Shown here piece after piece: positions 53,992 through 61,714 of a DNA stretch of 64,000 nt. The notes under the pieces are model-generated. The model was not told the DNA's origin, made no database searches, and saw only the letters and a program-made list of their open reading frames with translations. Location: positions 1-64,000 of the forward strand of contig CBDCXJ010000023.1 of assembly GCA_965223695.1 (NCBI GenBank), in the 5' to 3' direction. Numbering within the stretch: the first letter of the stretch is position 1; every line of letters starts with the position of its first letter. This stretch comes from JAUVPB01 sp965223695. Lineage in GTDB: Bacteria > Actinomycetota > Thermoleophilia > Gaiellales > Gaiellaceae. The position numbers and the translations under genes were made by a program.

Positions 53992-55532
53992 CCAAGTCTG
54001 TCCTCGTTCGCATGCCGGCCGAGCTCAAGCGCCGGCTCGCGAGCGAGGTCGCCAGCCGCGAGGCCACGTTGAACGACATCGTCGGCACGATCCTCGCTGA
54101 GCGCTTCGGTGCACCCTTCGAGCCAAGCAATCGCAAGGGCCGCCCGCCCGGCGATGGCAGCGTGGTGCTTCTGCGGATCCCGCCGGCTCTCAAGGAACGC
54201 ATCCAGGCGGTGGCGAGCGCAAACGGCGAGACCACCAACAAGGTCGTCGTCGATGCCGTCGCCGAAAGCCTCGGCATGGCGACCGACGGCCTCAGCGAAC
54301 CACGACGTCGAACGCGACCGCGCGCACAAGCGCGGCAGCAAAGGAGGAAACACGAGATGAGTCAGTCGAACGGCCACCTGAACGGGAAGCCCGGGCAAAG
54401 CGACAAGGTCAGAGTGGCGCTCATCGGCGTCGGCAACTGCGCCAACTCGCTCCTGCAGGGCATCGAGTACTACCGGGACGCAGATCCAGACCAGTTCGTC
54501 CCAGGTCTGATGAATGTCGATCTGGGCGGCTACCACGTCTCGGACATCGAGTTCACGGCCGCATTCGACGTGACGACGGACAAGGTGGGTAAGGACCTCG
54601 CGGATGCCATCTGGGCCAAGCCGAACGACACTTACAAGTTCGCGAAGGTACCGAAGACGGGCATCACGGTCTCGCGTGGCATGACGCATGACGGGCTCGG
54701 CAAATACCTGTCTGAGGTCGTCGAGAAAGCCGACGGCGAGACCTCGGACGTCGTCGGCATCCTCAAGGAGACGGGAACCGACGTGGTCGTCAACTACCTC
54801 CCGGTCGGCTCGGAGCAGGCGACCAAGTGGTACACCGAGCAGATCCTCAACGCGGGCTGCGCGATGGTCAACTGCATGCCCGTCTTCATCGCGCGCGAGG
54901 GCTACTGGCAGGGACGCTTCACAGACGCCGGCGTGCCGATCATCGGTGACGACATCAAGTCACAGGTCGGTGCCACGATCGCGCACCGCGTGCTGACGAG
55001 CCTCTTCCGCGAGCGCGGCGTCCACCTCGACCGGACGATGCAACTGAACGTCGGCGGCAACTCCGACTTCCTCAACATGCTCGAGCGCGACCGCCTCGAG
55101 TCGAAGAAGATCTCGAAAACCAACGCCGTCACGTCGATGCTCGACTACGACATCGGCGAGGAAAACGTCCACGTAGGCCCATCGGACTACGTGCCCTGGC
55201 TGACGGACCGCAAATGGGCGTACATCCGCATGGAGGGCTCGTCCTTCGGCGACGTTCCGCTCAACATCGAGCTCAAGCTCGAGGTCTGGGACTCCCCCAA
55301 CTCGGCCGGCATCGTCATCGACGCCGTCCGCCTCACCAAACTCGCCCTCGACCACGGCGTAGCAGGAGCCCTCGAGGGACCGAGCGCCTACCTGATGAAG
55401 TCCCCGCCCAAACAGATCCAGGACGACGACGCCCACGACCTGGTCGAGAAGTTCATCGCAAAGCACCCGAGAAAGCGTGAGGGAAAAGCTCACGCTTCTC
55501 CCCCACGAGCCCCCTCATCGAAACGGGCCTGA
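53976..55532 (+). CDS. ino1: Tandem ribbon-helix-helix domain fused to inositol-1-phosphate synthase (long form)
   Basis: From ATG 53976 one uninterrupted frame of 518 residues runs through to the Ino1 stop. Residues 1-127 are not part of any Ino1 I know. They contain two similar strand-helix-helix units: SVLVRMPAELKRRLASEV with TLNDIVGTILAERFG, and SVVLLRIPPALKERIQAVA with TTNKVVVDAVAESLG, each like a CopG/Arc-type DNA-binding half. A very basic linker (EPRRRTRPRAQARQQRRK) leads to the enzyme. The gene is preceded by a symmetric four-site operator overlapping its promoter. It may make an autoregulated fusion, or a repressor and an enzyme from overlapping starts; an internal ribosome site at 54340 favours some separate enzyme. 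The start could also be the GTG at 53922, which lies within the operator. Confidence 0.65.
   Translation: MARRVTKSVLVRMPAELKRRLASEVASREATLNDIVGTILAERFGAPFEPSNRKGRPPGDGSVVLLRIPPALKERIQAVASANGETTNKVVVDAVAESLGMATDGLSEPRRRTRPRAQARQQRRKHEMSQSNGHLNGKPGQSDKVRVALIGVGNCANSLLQGIEYYRDADPDQFVPGLMNVDLGGYHVSDIEFTAAFDVTTDKVGKDLADAIWAKPNDTYKFAKVPKTGITVSRGMTHDGLGKYLSEVVEKADGETSDVVGILKETGTDVVVNYLPVGSEQATKWYTEQILNAGCAMVNCMPVFIAREGYWQGRFTDAGVPIIGDDIKSQVGATIAHRVLTSLFRERGVHLDRTMQLNVGGNSDFLNMLERDRLESKKISKTNAVTSMLDYDIGEENVHVGPSDYVPWLTDRKWAYIRMEGSSFGDVPLNIELKLEVWDSPNSAGIVIDAVRLTKLALDHGVAGALEGPSAYLMKSPPKQIQDDDAHDLVEKFIAKHPRKREGKAHASPPRAPSSKRA
54340..54347 (+). promoter_or_regulatory. Strong internal ribosome binding site before Ino1
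   Basis: AAAGGAGG at 54340-54347 lies nine bases before ATG 54357 inside the long open frame. It is much better than anything before ATG 53976, so the enzyme can be made without the DNA-binding domain. Confidence 0.75.
54357..55532 (+). CDS. ino1: Inositol-1-phosphate synthase (short form from internal start)
   Basis: The 391-residue product converts glucose 6-phosphate to myo-inositol 1-phosphate using NAD. It has VRVALIGVGNCANSLLQGIEYY (split Rossmann loop GxGNCASS-like), VNYLPVGSEQATKWY, PIIGDDIKSQVGATIAHRVL, MQLNVGGNSDFLNMLERDRL, ESKKISKTNAVTS, GPSDYVPWLTDRKWAYIRMEG and AYLMKSPPKQ, close to the mycobacterial Ino1 protein. The C terminus has an extra basic tail. It feeds the phosphatidylinositol-phosphate-synthase-like enzyme encoded upstream. 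ATG 54357 has the strong AAAGGAGG site. Confidence 0.92.
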   Translation: MSQSNGHLNGKPGQSDKVRVALIGVGNCANSLLQGIEYYRDADPDQFVPGLMNVDLGGYHVSDIEFTAAFDVTTDKVGKDLADAIWAKPNDTYKFAKVPKTGITVSRGMTHDGLGKYLSEVVEKADGETSDVVGILKETGTDVVVNYLPVGSEQATKWYTEQILNAGCAMVNCMPVFIAREGYWQGRFTDAGVPIIGDDIKSQVGATIAHRVLTSLFRERGVHLDRTMQLNVGGNSDFLNMLERDRLESKKISKTNAVTSMLDYDIGEENVHVGPSDYVPWLTDRKWAYIRMEGSSFGDVPLNIELKLEVWDSPNSAGIVIDAVRLTKLALDHGVAGALEGPSAYLMKSPPKQIQDDDAHDLVEKFIAKHPRKREGKAHASPPRAPSSKRA

Positions 55533-55758
55533 GCGCAAAAGGCGAAGCCTCAGACGGCTCCGAAGCGCGCACTGTCCAAGTTCAGCAAGAACCTCGGAGG
55601 CCAGACAACCCAAGCCACCGAGCCGACTCGCACGCAGCGCGAGTTCACAGTATGGGGACGCGGGAGTTTCGACAATGCAAAGCGTTGACGGAACTTCTGC
55701 GGCCCACTACACAGCGCAAGTTCTAGACATGTAAAGCAAGCGCACGCGCGCACCGGAG

Positions 55759-55788
55759 TTGGGCCACACGCATCCTGCAACTTAGACT
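55759..55788 (+). promoter_or_regulatory. Promoter of the leaderless glycosyltransferase-PHP gene
   Basis: TTGGGC (55759-55764), 18 bases, TAGACT (55783-55788), then 6 bases to GTG 55795. The 262-bp gap from 55533 otherwise shows no gene. Confidence 0.55.
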
Positions 55789-55794
55789 CGACAT

Positions 55795-57567
55795 GTGAGC
55801 CTCCGCGTATGCCTGGTAACCCCCTTCGCTTGGTCGCAGCACCACGAGGCGAACGAGCATCTACGCGCCACGGCCGAGAGCCTCCGAGCGCGCGACCACA
55901 AGGTCACGATCCTGGGGCCGTCGACGCGCACATCGGAACTCTCGGCGGGCCGCCGAGCCTTGCGCCTGCTCGAGCGCGATCGCACCCGGCTCGATGGATT
56001 CGTCGCGATCGGCCCTGCCGTGCCGGTGTCGCGGTACGAACAGGTCGGTGTGCCGGTGGGGACGCGTGCGAACCTGCGCCTGGCGCTCGAGACGAGCGAG
56101 TTCGACGTTGTGCACGTCTACGACCCGGCGCGTATGGGTATCTCCTACCGCGCGCTGCTGCTCACCGACGCGCTGACGGTGGCGACGTTCCATTCGGCGG
56201 ACAGGGTCGGGCATCCGGCGGGTAAGAAGCGGCGTGAACGGCTGCTGACGCGCGCCGACGTGCTCACGGCGACGTCCCACCGTGCGCTAGAGGCTGCTCG
56301 CCAGCGCTTCCCTGGTCACTACGAGCTCTTGCCGCTAGGCATCTCGATCGGTCGCGACTCGGCAGCGCGCACCCGCGAGCGCCCACTACTCGTGATCGAG
56401 TGGCACCCCGAGGAGCGCGAGCGGATCAGGCACGTGCTTCGATCGCTGCTGGCGGTTCCGTCCTGGGATGTGCGGATCCTCCGCCTGCGGAAAATGAGCG
56501 GACGCCCGTACATCCCGCGCGCAATGCGTTCGCGCTGCGAAGTCATCACAGCCCGGGACGGAAAGCGCCGGCAGGAGCTCCTCGCCGATGCGAGCGCGTT
56601 CGTCCCGGCGCTCGAGGGCTCGACACGGGCGCAGGCCGAAGCGGCGGCAATCGGTGTTCTCAGGATCGACCCCGACGTCGATGACCTTCCAGCGAAGCTG
56701 GCGACGCATGTGGCCACGGCAGCCGCCAGCGCGCCCGACCACCCAGCGGCCGGTGCGCAAGCCCCCGGACGTGCGATCGTCGACCACTCGGCCGAGGCGC
56801 TCGGCGCGCAGCTCGACGTGATCTACCGCGATCTGATGAAGCGGCGCAGACCCGCCACGCGTCCCAGTCGTACCGAGCCGCTCGCGAACCGGCCGTGGAT
56901 CCTCTGCGACCTGCACACGCACACCGATGCCTCGCACGACTGCAGCGTCCCCGCGCCCGAGCTGCTCGCCGAGGCCGAGCGCCTCGGCCTCGGCGCGATC
57001 GCGATCACGGATCACAACGTCTTCGACGGCGCGAGGCTCGCTACTGAGCTCGCCAGGGCGCGCGAGCTGACGGTGATCCCGGGCGAGGAGATGAAGACCG
57101 ATCGCGGCGAGGTCATCGGGCTGTTCCTCGAGGAGGAGATCCCGGCCGGAATGTCGATGGCGGACACCATCGTCGCCATCCGCGAACAGGGCGGTCTCGT
57201 CTACCTGCCTCATCCTTTCGACCGCATGCACTCGATTGCGCGTCCCGAGACGATCCACCGGTTGCTCGCCGAGATCGACGTGATCGAGGTCTACAACGCC
57301 CGCCTGTTGTTCGAGGCCTACAACGACGAGGCTCTACGGTTCGCCCGCAAGTACAACATGTTGATGGGCGCGGGCTCCGACGCGCATGTGCTGCAGGGTC
57401 TTGGTACCGGCCTCGTGCGGATGCGAGCGTTCGAGGACAGCGAGGAGTTCCTCGTCAGCCTCGCCTCCGCCGAACTCGTGCGGCGTCCGAAATCGCTGCT
57501 CTACCTGCAGGGCCTGAAGTGGGTCGCGCAGGCGCGCGAGCGGCGCGCTCGCGCCGCCGTGCGGTAG
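55795..57567 (+). CDS. Glycosyltransferase (GT4-like) fused to PHP phosphoesterase domain
   Basis: This 590-residue protein joins two domains. Residues 1 to about 350 look like a GT-B glycosyltransferase: RVCLVTPFAWSQHHEANEHLRATAESL, FDVVHVYDP, TVATFHSA, TATSHRALEAA and a late FVPALEGSTRAQAEAAAIG replacing the usual E-x7-E. From about 367 a complete PHP domain follows: CDLHTHTDASHDCS (His374, His376), ITDHNVFDGA (His407), PGEEMKTDRGEVIGLF, YLPHPFDRM and GAGSDAHV, carrying all expected metal ligands. GT-PHP fusions are unusual. Beside inositol lipid genes it may mannosylate a phosphoinositide and remove a phosphate, but this is a guess. The start is GTG with a leaderless promoter. Confidence 0.85.
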   Translation: MSLRVCLVTPFAWSQHHEANEHLRATAESLRARDHKVTILGPSTRTSELSAGRRALRLLERDRTRLDGFVAIGPAVPVSRYEQVGVPVGTRANLRLALETSEFDVVHVYDPARMGISYRALLLTDALTVATFHSADRVGHPAGKKRRERLLTRADVLTATSHRALEAARQRFPGHYELLPLGISIGRDSAARTRERPLLVIEWHPEERERIRHVLRSLLAVPSWDVRILRLRKMSGRPYIPRAMRSRCEVITARDGKRRQELLADASAFVPALEGSTRAQAEAAAIGVLRIDPDVDDLPAKLATHVATAAASAPDHPAAGAQAPGRAIVDHSAEALGAQLDVIYRDLMKRRRPATRPSRTEPLANRPWILCDLHTHTDASHDCSVPAPELLAEAERLGLGAIAITDHNVFDGARLATELARARELTVIPGEEMKTDRGEVIGLFLEEEIPAGMSMADTIVAIREQGGLVYLPHPFDRMHSIARPETIHRLLAEIDVIEVYNARLLFEAYNDEALRFARKYNMLMGAGSDAHVLQGLGTGLVRMRAFEDSEEFLVSLASAELVRRPKSLLYLQGLKWVAQARERRARAAVR

Positions 57568-57599
57568 GAGCTGCGGACGCCGGGCCGAAGCTTAGATCG

Positions 57600-58181
57600 T
57601 TGAGCTCTGCCGACGAGATCGCCGAGCGCTACCTCAAGCGCGCCATCGCGGAGATGAACGATCTCGGTTCCGAGATCGCTGCTCACGCCGGGCCCGAGAC
57701 GCAACACGTGCTCGGGTCGGGACACCCGCAGGGCGACATCTTCATGCTCAAGTACCTCCCACAGCCGGCGGAGCTGCAAGAGGGCGTCGCCTTCTTCGGG
57801 CGCTCCGGTCAGGCCGTCCTCAAGTCGTTACAACGGCTGCGGGTCGACCCGACATCTCTGTACGGCACCAACGTCGTCAAGCTCGCCGAGCTCGAGGTTG
57901 ACGACGCACGTGAGTGGATCATGAGGGAGATCCACATCGTCCAGCCCAAGATCCTCGTTGTCATGGGTGAGGAGGCACGCTCGTTCGTGAACGAGCTCGA
58001 GTTCCCCCTCTCACAGGAGATCGAGGCCGAGATGGGAGTGCTTCAGGAATGGACACCGACTACCCAGTCGCTGGCGACCCCGGACGTGGACGCGTCGCTC
58101 GACGAGCAGGACGCGAAGCGAGCCTTCTGGGAGGCGTTCAAGGCGCTGGGCCCGTGGTGGGCCGAGCAACCGCCCTACTAG
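57600..58181 (+). CDS. Degenerate uracil-DNA glycosylase superfamily protein
   Basis: This protein of about 193 residues follows the UDG family 4/5 layout: GDIFMLKYLPQPAELQEGVAFFGRSGQAVLKSL, LYGTNVVKL and QPKILVVMGEEARSFV. It has no cysteine at all, so it lacks the [4Fe-4S] cluster of family 4, and the first catalytic motif (GEAPG) and the late HP(S) motif are not recognisable. It may be a non-catalytic relative. The start is uncertain: TTG 57600, or ATG 57654, while the frame is open to 57519 inside the preceding gene. It overlaps the membrane protein gene that follows. Confidence 0.65.
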   Translation: MSSADEIAERYLKRAIAEMNDLGSEIAAHAGPETQHVLGSGHPQGDIFMLKYLPQPAELQEGVAFFGRSGQAVLKSLQRLRVDPTSLYGTNVVKLAELEVDDAREWIMREIHIVQPKILVVMGEEARSFVNELEFPLSQEIEAEMGVLQEWTPTTQSLATPDVDASLDEQDAKRAFWEAFKALGPWWAEQPPY

Positions 58182-58864
58182 GGCTGTTGCTCGTGCTCGC
58201 GCTGTACTACGGCGCGAGTACAGAGCTTCCCGAGCTCAGTCTCTGGCCTCGAGTCGCGTTTCTGAGCGCGCTCGTCTTCCCGGCGGTGTTTGCACTGGTG
58301 CTAGTTGCGCTGCCGCTGTACCGCGACAGGGCCCTCGGCATCGGTGCCCTGATTATGGCCGTCGCGACCGCAGTGCTCGTCGTCGCCGGCCTCGATGTCG
58401 CTGCGAACTTCACGAAGTTCGCGACGGTCGTCGCCATCGGCTGGTGGGTAGTGCGTGTTTTCGAGGAGGCGTGGTGGGTGGCGCTGATCGCCGTGATCAT
58501 CGCGCCCATCGACATCGTCTCTGTGCTGTTCGGCCCGACGAGAGTCATCATCGAAGACCTCGACCCCGACGTCTTCAATCACGGCAGCATCGCGTTCCCA
58601 GTCCCTGGCCTCTCCCTGAGCGAAGGCAGCTTCCAGCTCGGCCTGCCAGATGTGCTCTTCTTCGCGCTCTTCCTGGCCTCGGCCGCGCGCTTTGCCCTGC
58701 GCGTCGAGCTGACCTGGCTCCTGATGGCCTGCTCATTTGGCGGGACCGTTGCCCTGGCGCTCCTGATCGGGCGCGACGGCTTCGCGGCGCTGCCATTGCT
58801 GTCGGCCGCGTTCCTGCTGGCGAACCTCGACCTGTTCGCCCGGCCGCTGCTCAAAGAGCGCTAG
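58154..58864 (+). CDS. Polytopic membrane protein with presenilin-like Asp motifs
   Basis: This protein of about 236 residues has around eight hydrophobic helices. One helix carries VIIAPIDIVSVLFGPT (Asp120), a loop of about 40 residues follows, the next helix starts with LGLPDVLFFALF (Asp166), and the last helix starts with AALPLLSAAF (Pro214). Presenilin and signal-peptide-peptidase enzymes have exactly this order: D in YD, D in GxGD, and a PAL motif, in helices 6, 7 and 9. The match is partial (ID for YD, GLPD for GLGD), so I propose but do not claim an A22-type aspartyl protease. GTG 58154 or 58157 begins the first helix; it overlaps the upstream gene's end by 25-28 bases. Confidence 0.6.
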   Translation: MVGRATALLGLLLVLALYYGASTELPELSLWPRVAFLSALVFPAVFALVLVALPLYRDRALGIGALIMAVATAVLVVAGLDVAANFTKFATVVAIGWWVVRVFEEAWWVALIAVIIAPIDIVSVLFGPTRVIIEDLDPDVFNHGSIAFPVPGLSLSEGSFQLGLPDVLFFALFLASAARFALRVELTWLLMACSFGGTVALALLIGRDGFAALPLLSAAFLLANLDLFARPLLKER

Positions 58865-58866
58865 CG

Positions 58867-58882
58867 GCTCCCCTCGGGGAGC
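58867..58882. terminator. Hairpin after the membrane protein gene
   Basis: GCTCCCC and GGGGAGC form a tight stem three bases after the stop codon at 58864. Confidence 0.55.
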
Positions 58883-58885
58883 TTG

Positions 58886-58906
58886 GGACTTTGCTGCGCA
58901 AAGTCC
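58886..58906. terminator. Bidirectional hairpin between convergent genes
   Basis: GGACTTTGC (58886-58894) and GCAAAGTCC (58898-58906) form a perfect 9-bp stem with a 3-base loop, between the plus-strand membrane protein gene and the minus-strand methyltransferase gene. Confidence 0.75.
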
Positions 58907-58919
58907 TGGCTATTCGCGA

Positions 58920-60296
58920 CTACGACCGGTCTGGGGCTCGTACGAGCGACGTCACAGACTCGATGTGAGGCGTGTGCGGGAACATGTCGATCGGCTGCAC
59001 GCGCTCGGGCGTGTACCCGTACTCATCGATCAGCTGCTTGACGTTCGGCGCCAGCGTCGTTGGATTGCACGAGACGTAGACGATCCGCGCAGCTTCGAGC
59101 TCGCCGACGCCCCTGACCGCCTTCTTCGATAGGCCGGCTCGAGGTGGATCAACCACGACCACGTCGGGCGGGCCCGAGCGCGGCGCGAGCTCCTCGAGCG
59201 ACTGCGCGACGTCGCCCGCGAAGTAGGCAGCGTTGACGAGCCCGTTCAGCGTCGCGTTCTCGATCGCGCAGGCGACCGACTCCTCCGAGAGCTCGACGCC
59301 CCAGACGGTCAGCGCGTGAGGCGCGAGGATAAGGCCGATCGTGCCGGTCCCCGCGTAGAGGTCGTAGACCGTCTGCTCGCCGGTGAGAGCGGCGAACTCG
59401 ACGACCGTCTCGTAGAGCACCGCCGCCATCTCGGTGTTGGTCTGCATGAACGCGTTCGGCCGCACGCGGAAGCGCAGGCCGAGCAGCTCTTCCTCGATGG
59501 CCTCCTCGCCCCAGAGGAGCTCGCTCGGCAAGTTGGTCACCTCGGCCGGCCGGTCGTTGACGGCCCAGCGGATCGACTTCACCTCGGGAAACGCTGTCAG
59601 CGTCTCGACGAGCGCGTCGGCCTCGTCGAGGTCGCCGGGCGCGGTCACCAGCATGCACAGGGCCTGACCGGTGTTGCGCCCCTCGCGAAGGACGAGATGA
59701 CGCAGGAACCCTTCATGGTTCGTCTGGTCATATGCCGCGAGCCCGGCGCGCTGAGCCCACCCGTTCACGGCATCGCGAATGTCGTTGCCGAGCTGGCCCG
59801 TCAGGTGGCAACGATCGATCGGGAGCACCTCGTCCCAGCGGCCGGCTCGATGAAAACCGAGCGCCGGACCCTCGGCGGTCTGGGTGAACGAGTATTCGAG
59901 CTTGTTCCTGTACTCGTATGCCGAGCGCGCCGGAATGATCGGCTCGATCCGCACGCCCGGAAGGCGGGCGATTCGTTCGAAGGCGTCACGGACCTGCTCC
60001 TCTTTCGCGCGCGCCTGAGCGCCGTATGCGAGCTCGGGAAAGCGGCAGCCGCCGCAGCTTCCAGCGTGAGCGCAACGTGGCTCGACCCGATCGGGACCGG
60101 GCTCGACGAGCTCGACCGTCGTTGCCTCCGCGTAGCCTCGTCGAACCTTCGTCACCTCGGCACGAACGAGATCGCCAGGAAGCGCGCGCCGAACAAAGAT
60201 GACGAAGCCGTTGAGACGCGCGACGCCGTTTCCACCGAACGCGAGTGACTCGATCTGCAGATCGACCGTGTCGTTCTTCTTGACCGGGGCGGCCAC
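58920..60296 (-). CDS. 23S rRNA (uracil-5-)-methyltransferase, RumA/RlmD type
   Basis: This 458-residue SAM enzyme has an N-terminal TRAM domain (VDLQIESLAFGGNGVARL), a [4Fe-4S]-type Cys cluster CAHAGSCGGCRFPELAY, a helical insert and the methyltransferase domain with VYDLYAGTGTIGLILA, VVVDPPRAGLSKKAV and YVSCNPTTLAPNVKQL, whose Cys is the catalytic nucleophile. It methylates uracil C5 in rRNA or tRNA. GTG 60296 is the start, 12 bp after the YjbQ gene, so the two are probably co-transcribed. Confidence 0.9.
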   Translation of the reverse strand: MAAPVKKNDTVDLQIESLAFGGNGVARLNGFVIFVRRALPGDLVRAEVTKVRRGYAEATTVELVEPGPDRVEPRCAHAGSCGGCRFPELAYGAQARAKEEQVRDAFERIARLPGVRIEPIIPARSAYEYRNKLEYSFTQTAEGPALGFHRAGRWDEVLPIDRCHLTGQLGNDIRDAVNGWAQRAGLAAYDQTNHEGFLRHLVLREGRNTGQALCMLVTAPGDLDEADALVETLTAFPEVKSIRWAVNDRPAEVTNLPSELLWGEEAIEEELLGLRFRVRPNAFMQTNTEMAAVLYETVVEFAALTGEQTVYDLYAGTGTIGLILAPHALTVWGVELSEESVACAIENATLNGLVNAAYFAGDVAQSLEELAPRSGPPDVVVVDPPRAGLSKKAVRGVGELEAARIVYVSCNPTTLAPNVKQLIDEYGYTPERVQPIDMFPHTPHIESVTSLVRAPDRS

Positions 60297-60308
60297 GCGG
60301 CGGGCGAG

Positions 60309-60710
60309 CTAGCTGAGGGTCGCGACGTAGACGGTGCGCGTCCGCGGGCCATCGAAGTCGCAGAAGAAGACGCCCTGCCAGGTCCCCAGGGCCAGCTCGC
60401 CGTCACGCAAGGGGATGACCACCGACGAGGCGGTCAGTGCGGCACGGGCGTGCGACCAGGGGTTGAGATCACCGTCCTCGAGATGCTCCCACGGCCAGCT
60501 CTCGTCGACGATCCGCTGAAACGCCATTTCGAGGTCGGTGCCAACGGCAGGGTCGGCGTGCTCCTGGATAACGACGCCGGCGCTCGTGTGCGGCACGTAG
60601 ACGACGGCCGCGGCCGCGTCGATTGGCGCGTCGGCAAGCGCGGCCTGAACGTCTGCGGTCACGTTGACGGCCTGTGTCCGGCGCGTCGTTTCGACGTTGA
60701 ACTCGCGCAC
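60309..60710 (-). CDS. YjbQ family protein (UPF0047)
   Basis: This 133-residue beta-rich protein has the family motifs VVYVPHTSAGVVIQEHADPAV and then HARAALTASSVVIPLRDG, GTWQGVFFCDFDGPRTR. Family members bind metal through these His residues, and some have weak thiamin phosphate synthase activity. The start is GTG with TAGGAT six bases upstream (leaderless pattern). It is divergent from argF. Confidence 0.9.
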   Translation of the reverse strand: MREFNVETTRRTQAVNVTADVQAALADAPIDAAAAVVYVPHTSAGVVIQEHADPAVGTDLEMAFQRIVDESWPWEHLEDGDLNPWSHARAALTASSVVIPLRDGELALGTWQGVFFCDFDGPRTRTVYVATLS

Positions 60711-60716
60711 CGGCGC

Positions 60717-60722
60717 ATCCTA
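60717..60722 (-). promoter_or_regulatory. -10-like TAGGAT of a leaderless gene
   Basis: Minus-strand TAGGAT ends 6 bases before GTG 60710 (yjbQ-like). Confidence 0.5.
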
Positions 60723-60753
60723 CGCCAACGCTGCCTGGCCGCACAACGGCCCA

Positions 60754-60759
60754 TAGGAT
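60754..60759 (+). promoter_or_regulatory. -10-like TAGGAT of a leaderless gene
   Basis: TAGGAT ends 7 bases before ATG 60767 (argF). The divergent gene has the same hexamer at almost the same distance. Confidence 0.5.
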
Positions 60760-60766
60760 TGGTCGA

Positions 60767-61714
60767 ATGGTTCCCATTCCGACCACGCTCAAGGGTCAGA
60801 GTCTGCTGCGGATCTCGGACTTCACGCCGCCCGATCTCACGCTGATGATCGAGCACGCAGAGCGACTCAAGGCGCGTCAGCGCGAGCGGATCGAGCACCG
60901 GCTGCTGGTCGACCGGACAATCGCGATGATCTTCGAGAAGCCCTCGACGCGCACGCGTGTCTCGTTCGCCGTCGGCATGACGCAGCTCGGCGGTGCCGCG
61001 CTGCCCCTTCCCGTCTCTGGGCTCCATCTCGGCGGCGGCGAGTCCGTCCGCGACACAGCGCTTGTGTTCTCGCGCTACGTCGACGGCATCGTCTTCCGCA
61101 CCTTCGCCCACTCGACGCTCGAGGAGCTCGCGACGCACTCTGACGTACCGGTGATCAACGGGCTCAGCGACCTGCACCACCCATGCCAGGCGCTTGCCGA
61201 CGCGCTCACGATCAAGGAGCGCTTCGGCAGTCTCTCCGATGTGCGCGTGGCGTTTCTGGGAGATGGAAACAACAACGTCTGCCACTCCCTGATCGAGATC
61301 TGTGCGGCGCTCGGCGGAAAGCTCGTCGTCGGCTCGCCGCGCGGTTATGAGCCGGACGAGACGATCTGTGAGAGCGCTGCCGCCACCGCCGCGACGACCG
61401 GCGCGACGCTCGACTACGTGAACGACGCGCGCGAAGCGGCTGCCGGCGCGGACGTCCTCTATACCGACGTCTGGACGAGCATGGGCAAGGAAGCAGAAGC
61501 AGACCAGCGCCGCGCGGCGTTCTCGCTGTTTGGCGTCGATGACACGCTTGTCGGCCTTGCCTCGGAGCGCGCCGTGCTGATGCACTGCCTCCCGGCGAAC
61601 TCCGGTCAAGAGATAACCGAGGCGCTCCTCTATGGCGACCGCTCGGCGATATGGGACCAGGCCGAGAATCGGCTTCATGCGCAGAAGGCGCTGCTGTCCT
61701 TGATCATTCGGTGA
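60767..61714 (+). CDS. argF: Ornithine carbamoyltransferase
   Basis: This 315-residue enzyme makes citrulline from ornithine and carbamoyl phosphate. Signatures are IFEKPSTRTRVSFAVGM (carbamoyl phosphate loop), LSDLHHPCQALAD, VAFLGDGNNNVCHS, YTDVWTSMGKEAE and MHCLPANSGQEI. No other arginine genes are close. The stop overlaps the GTG start of the metalloprotease-like gene (GTGA). The start has a leaderless-type TAGGAT. Confidence 0.95.
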   Translation: MVPIPTTLKGQSLLRISDFTPPDLTLMIEHAERLKARQRERIEHRLLVDRTIAMIFEKPSTRTRVSFAVGMTQLGGAALPLPVSGLHLGGGESVRDTALVFSRYVDGIVFRTFAHSTLEELATHSDVPVINGLSDLHHPCQALADALTIKERFGSLSDVRVAFLGDGNNNVCHSLIEICAALGGKLVVGSPRGYEPDETICESAAATAATTGATLDYVNDAREAAAGADVLYTDVWTSMGKEAEADQRRAAFSLFGVDDTLVGLASERAVLMHCLPANSGQEITEALLYGDRSAIWDQAENRLHAQKALLSLIIR

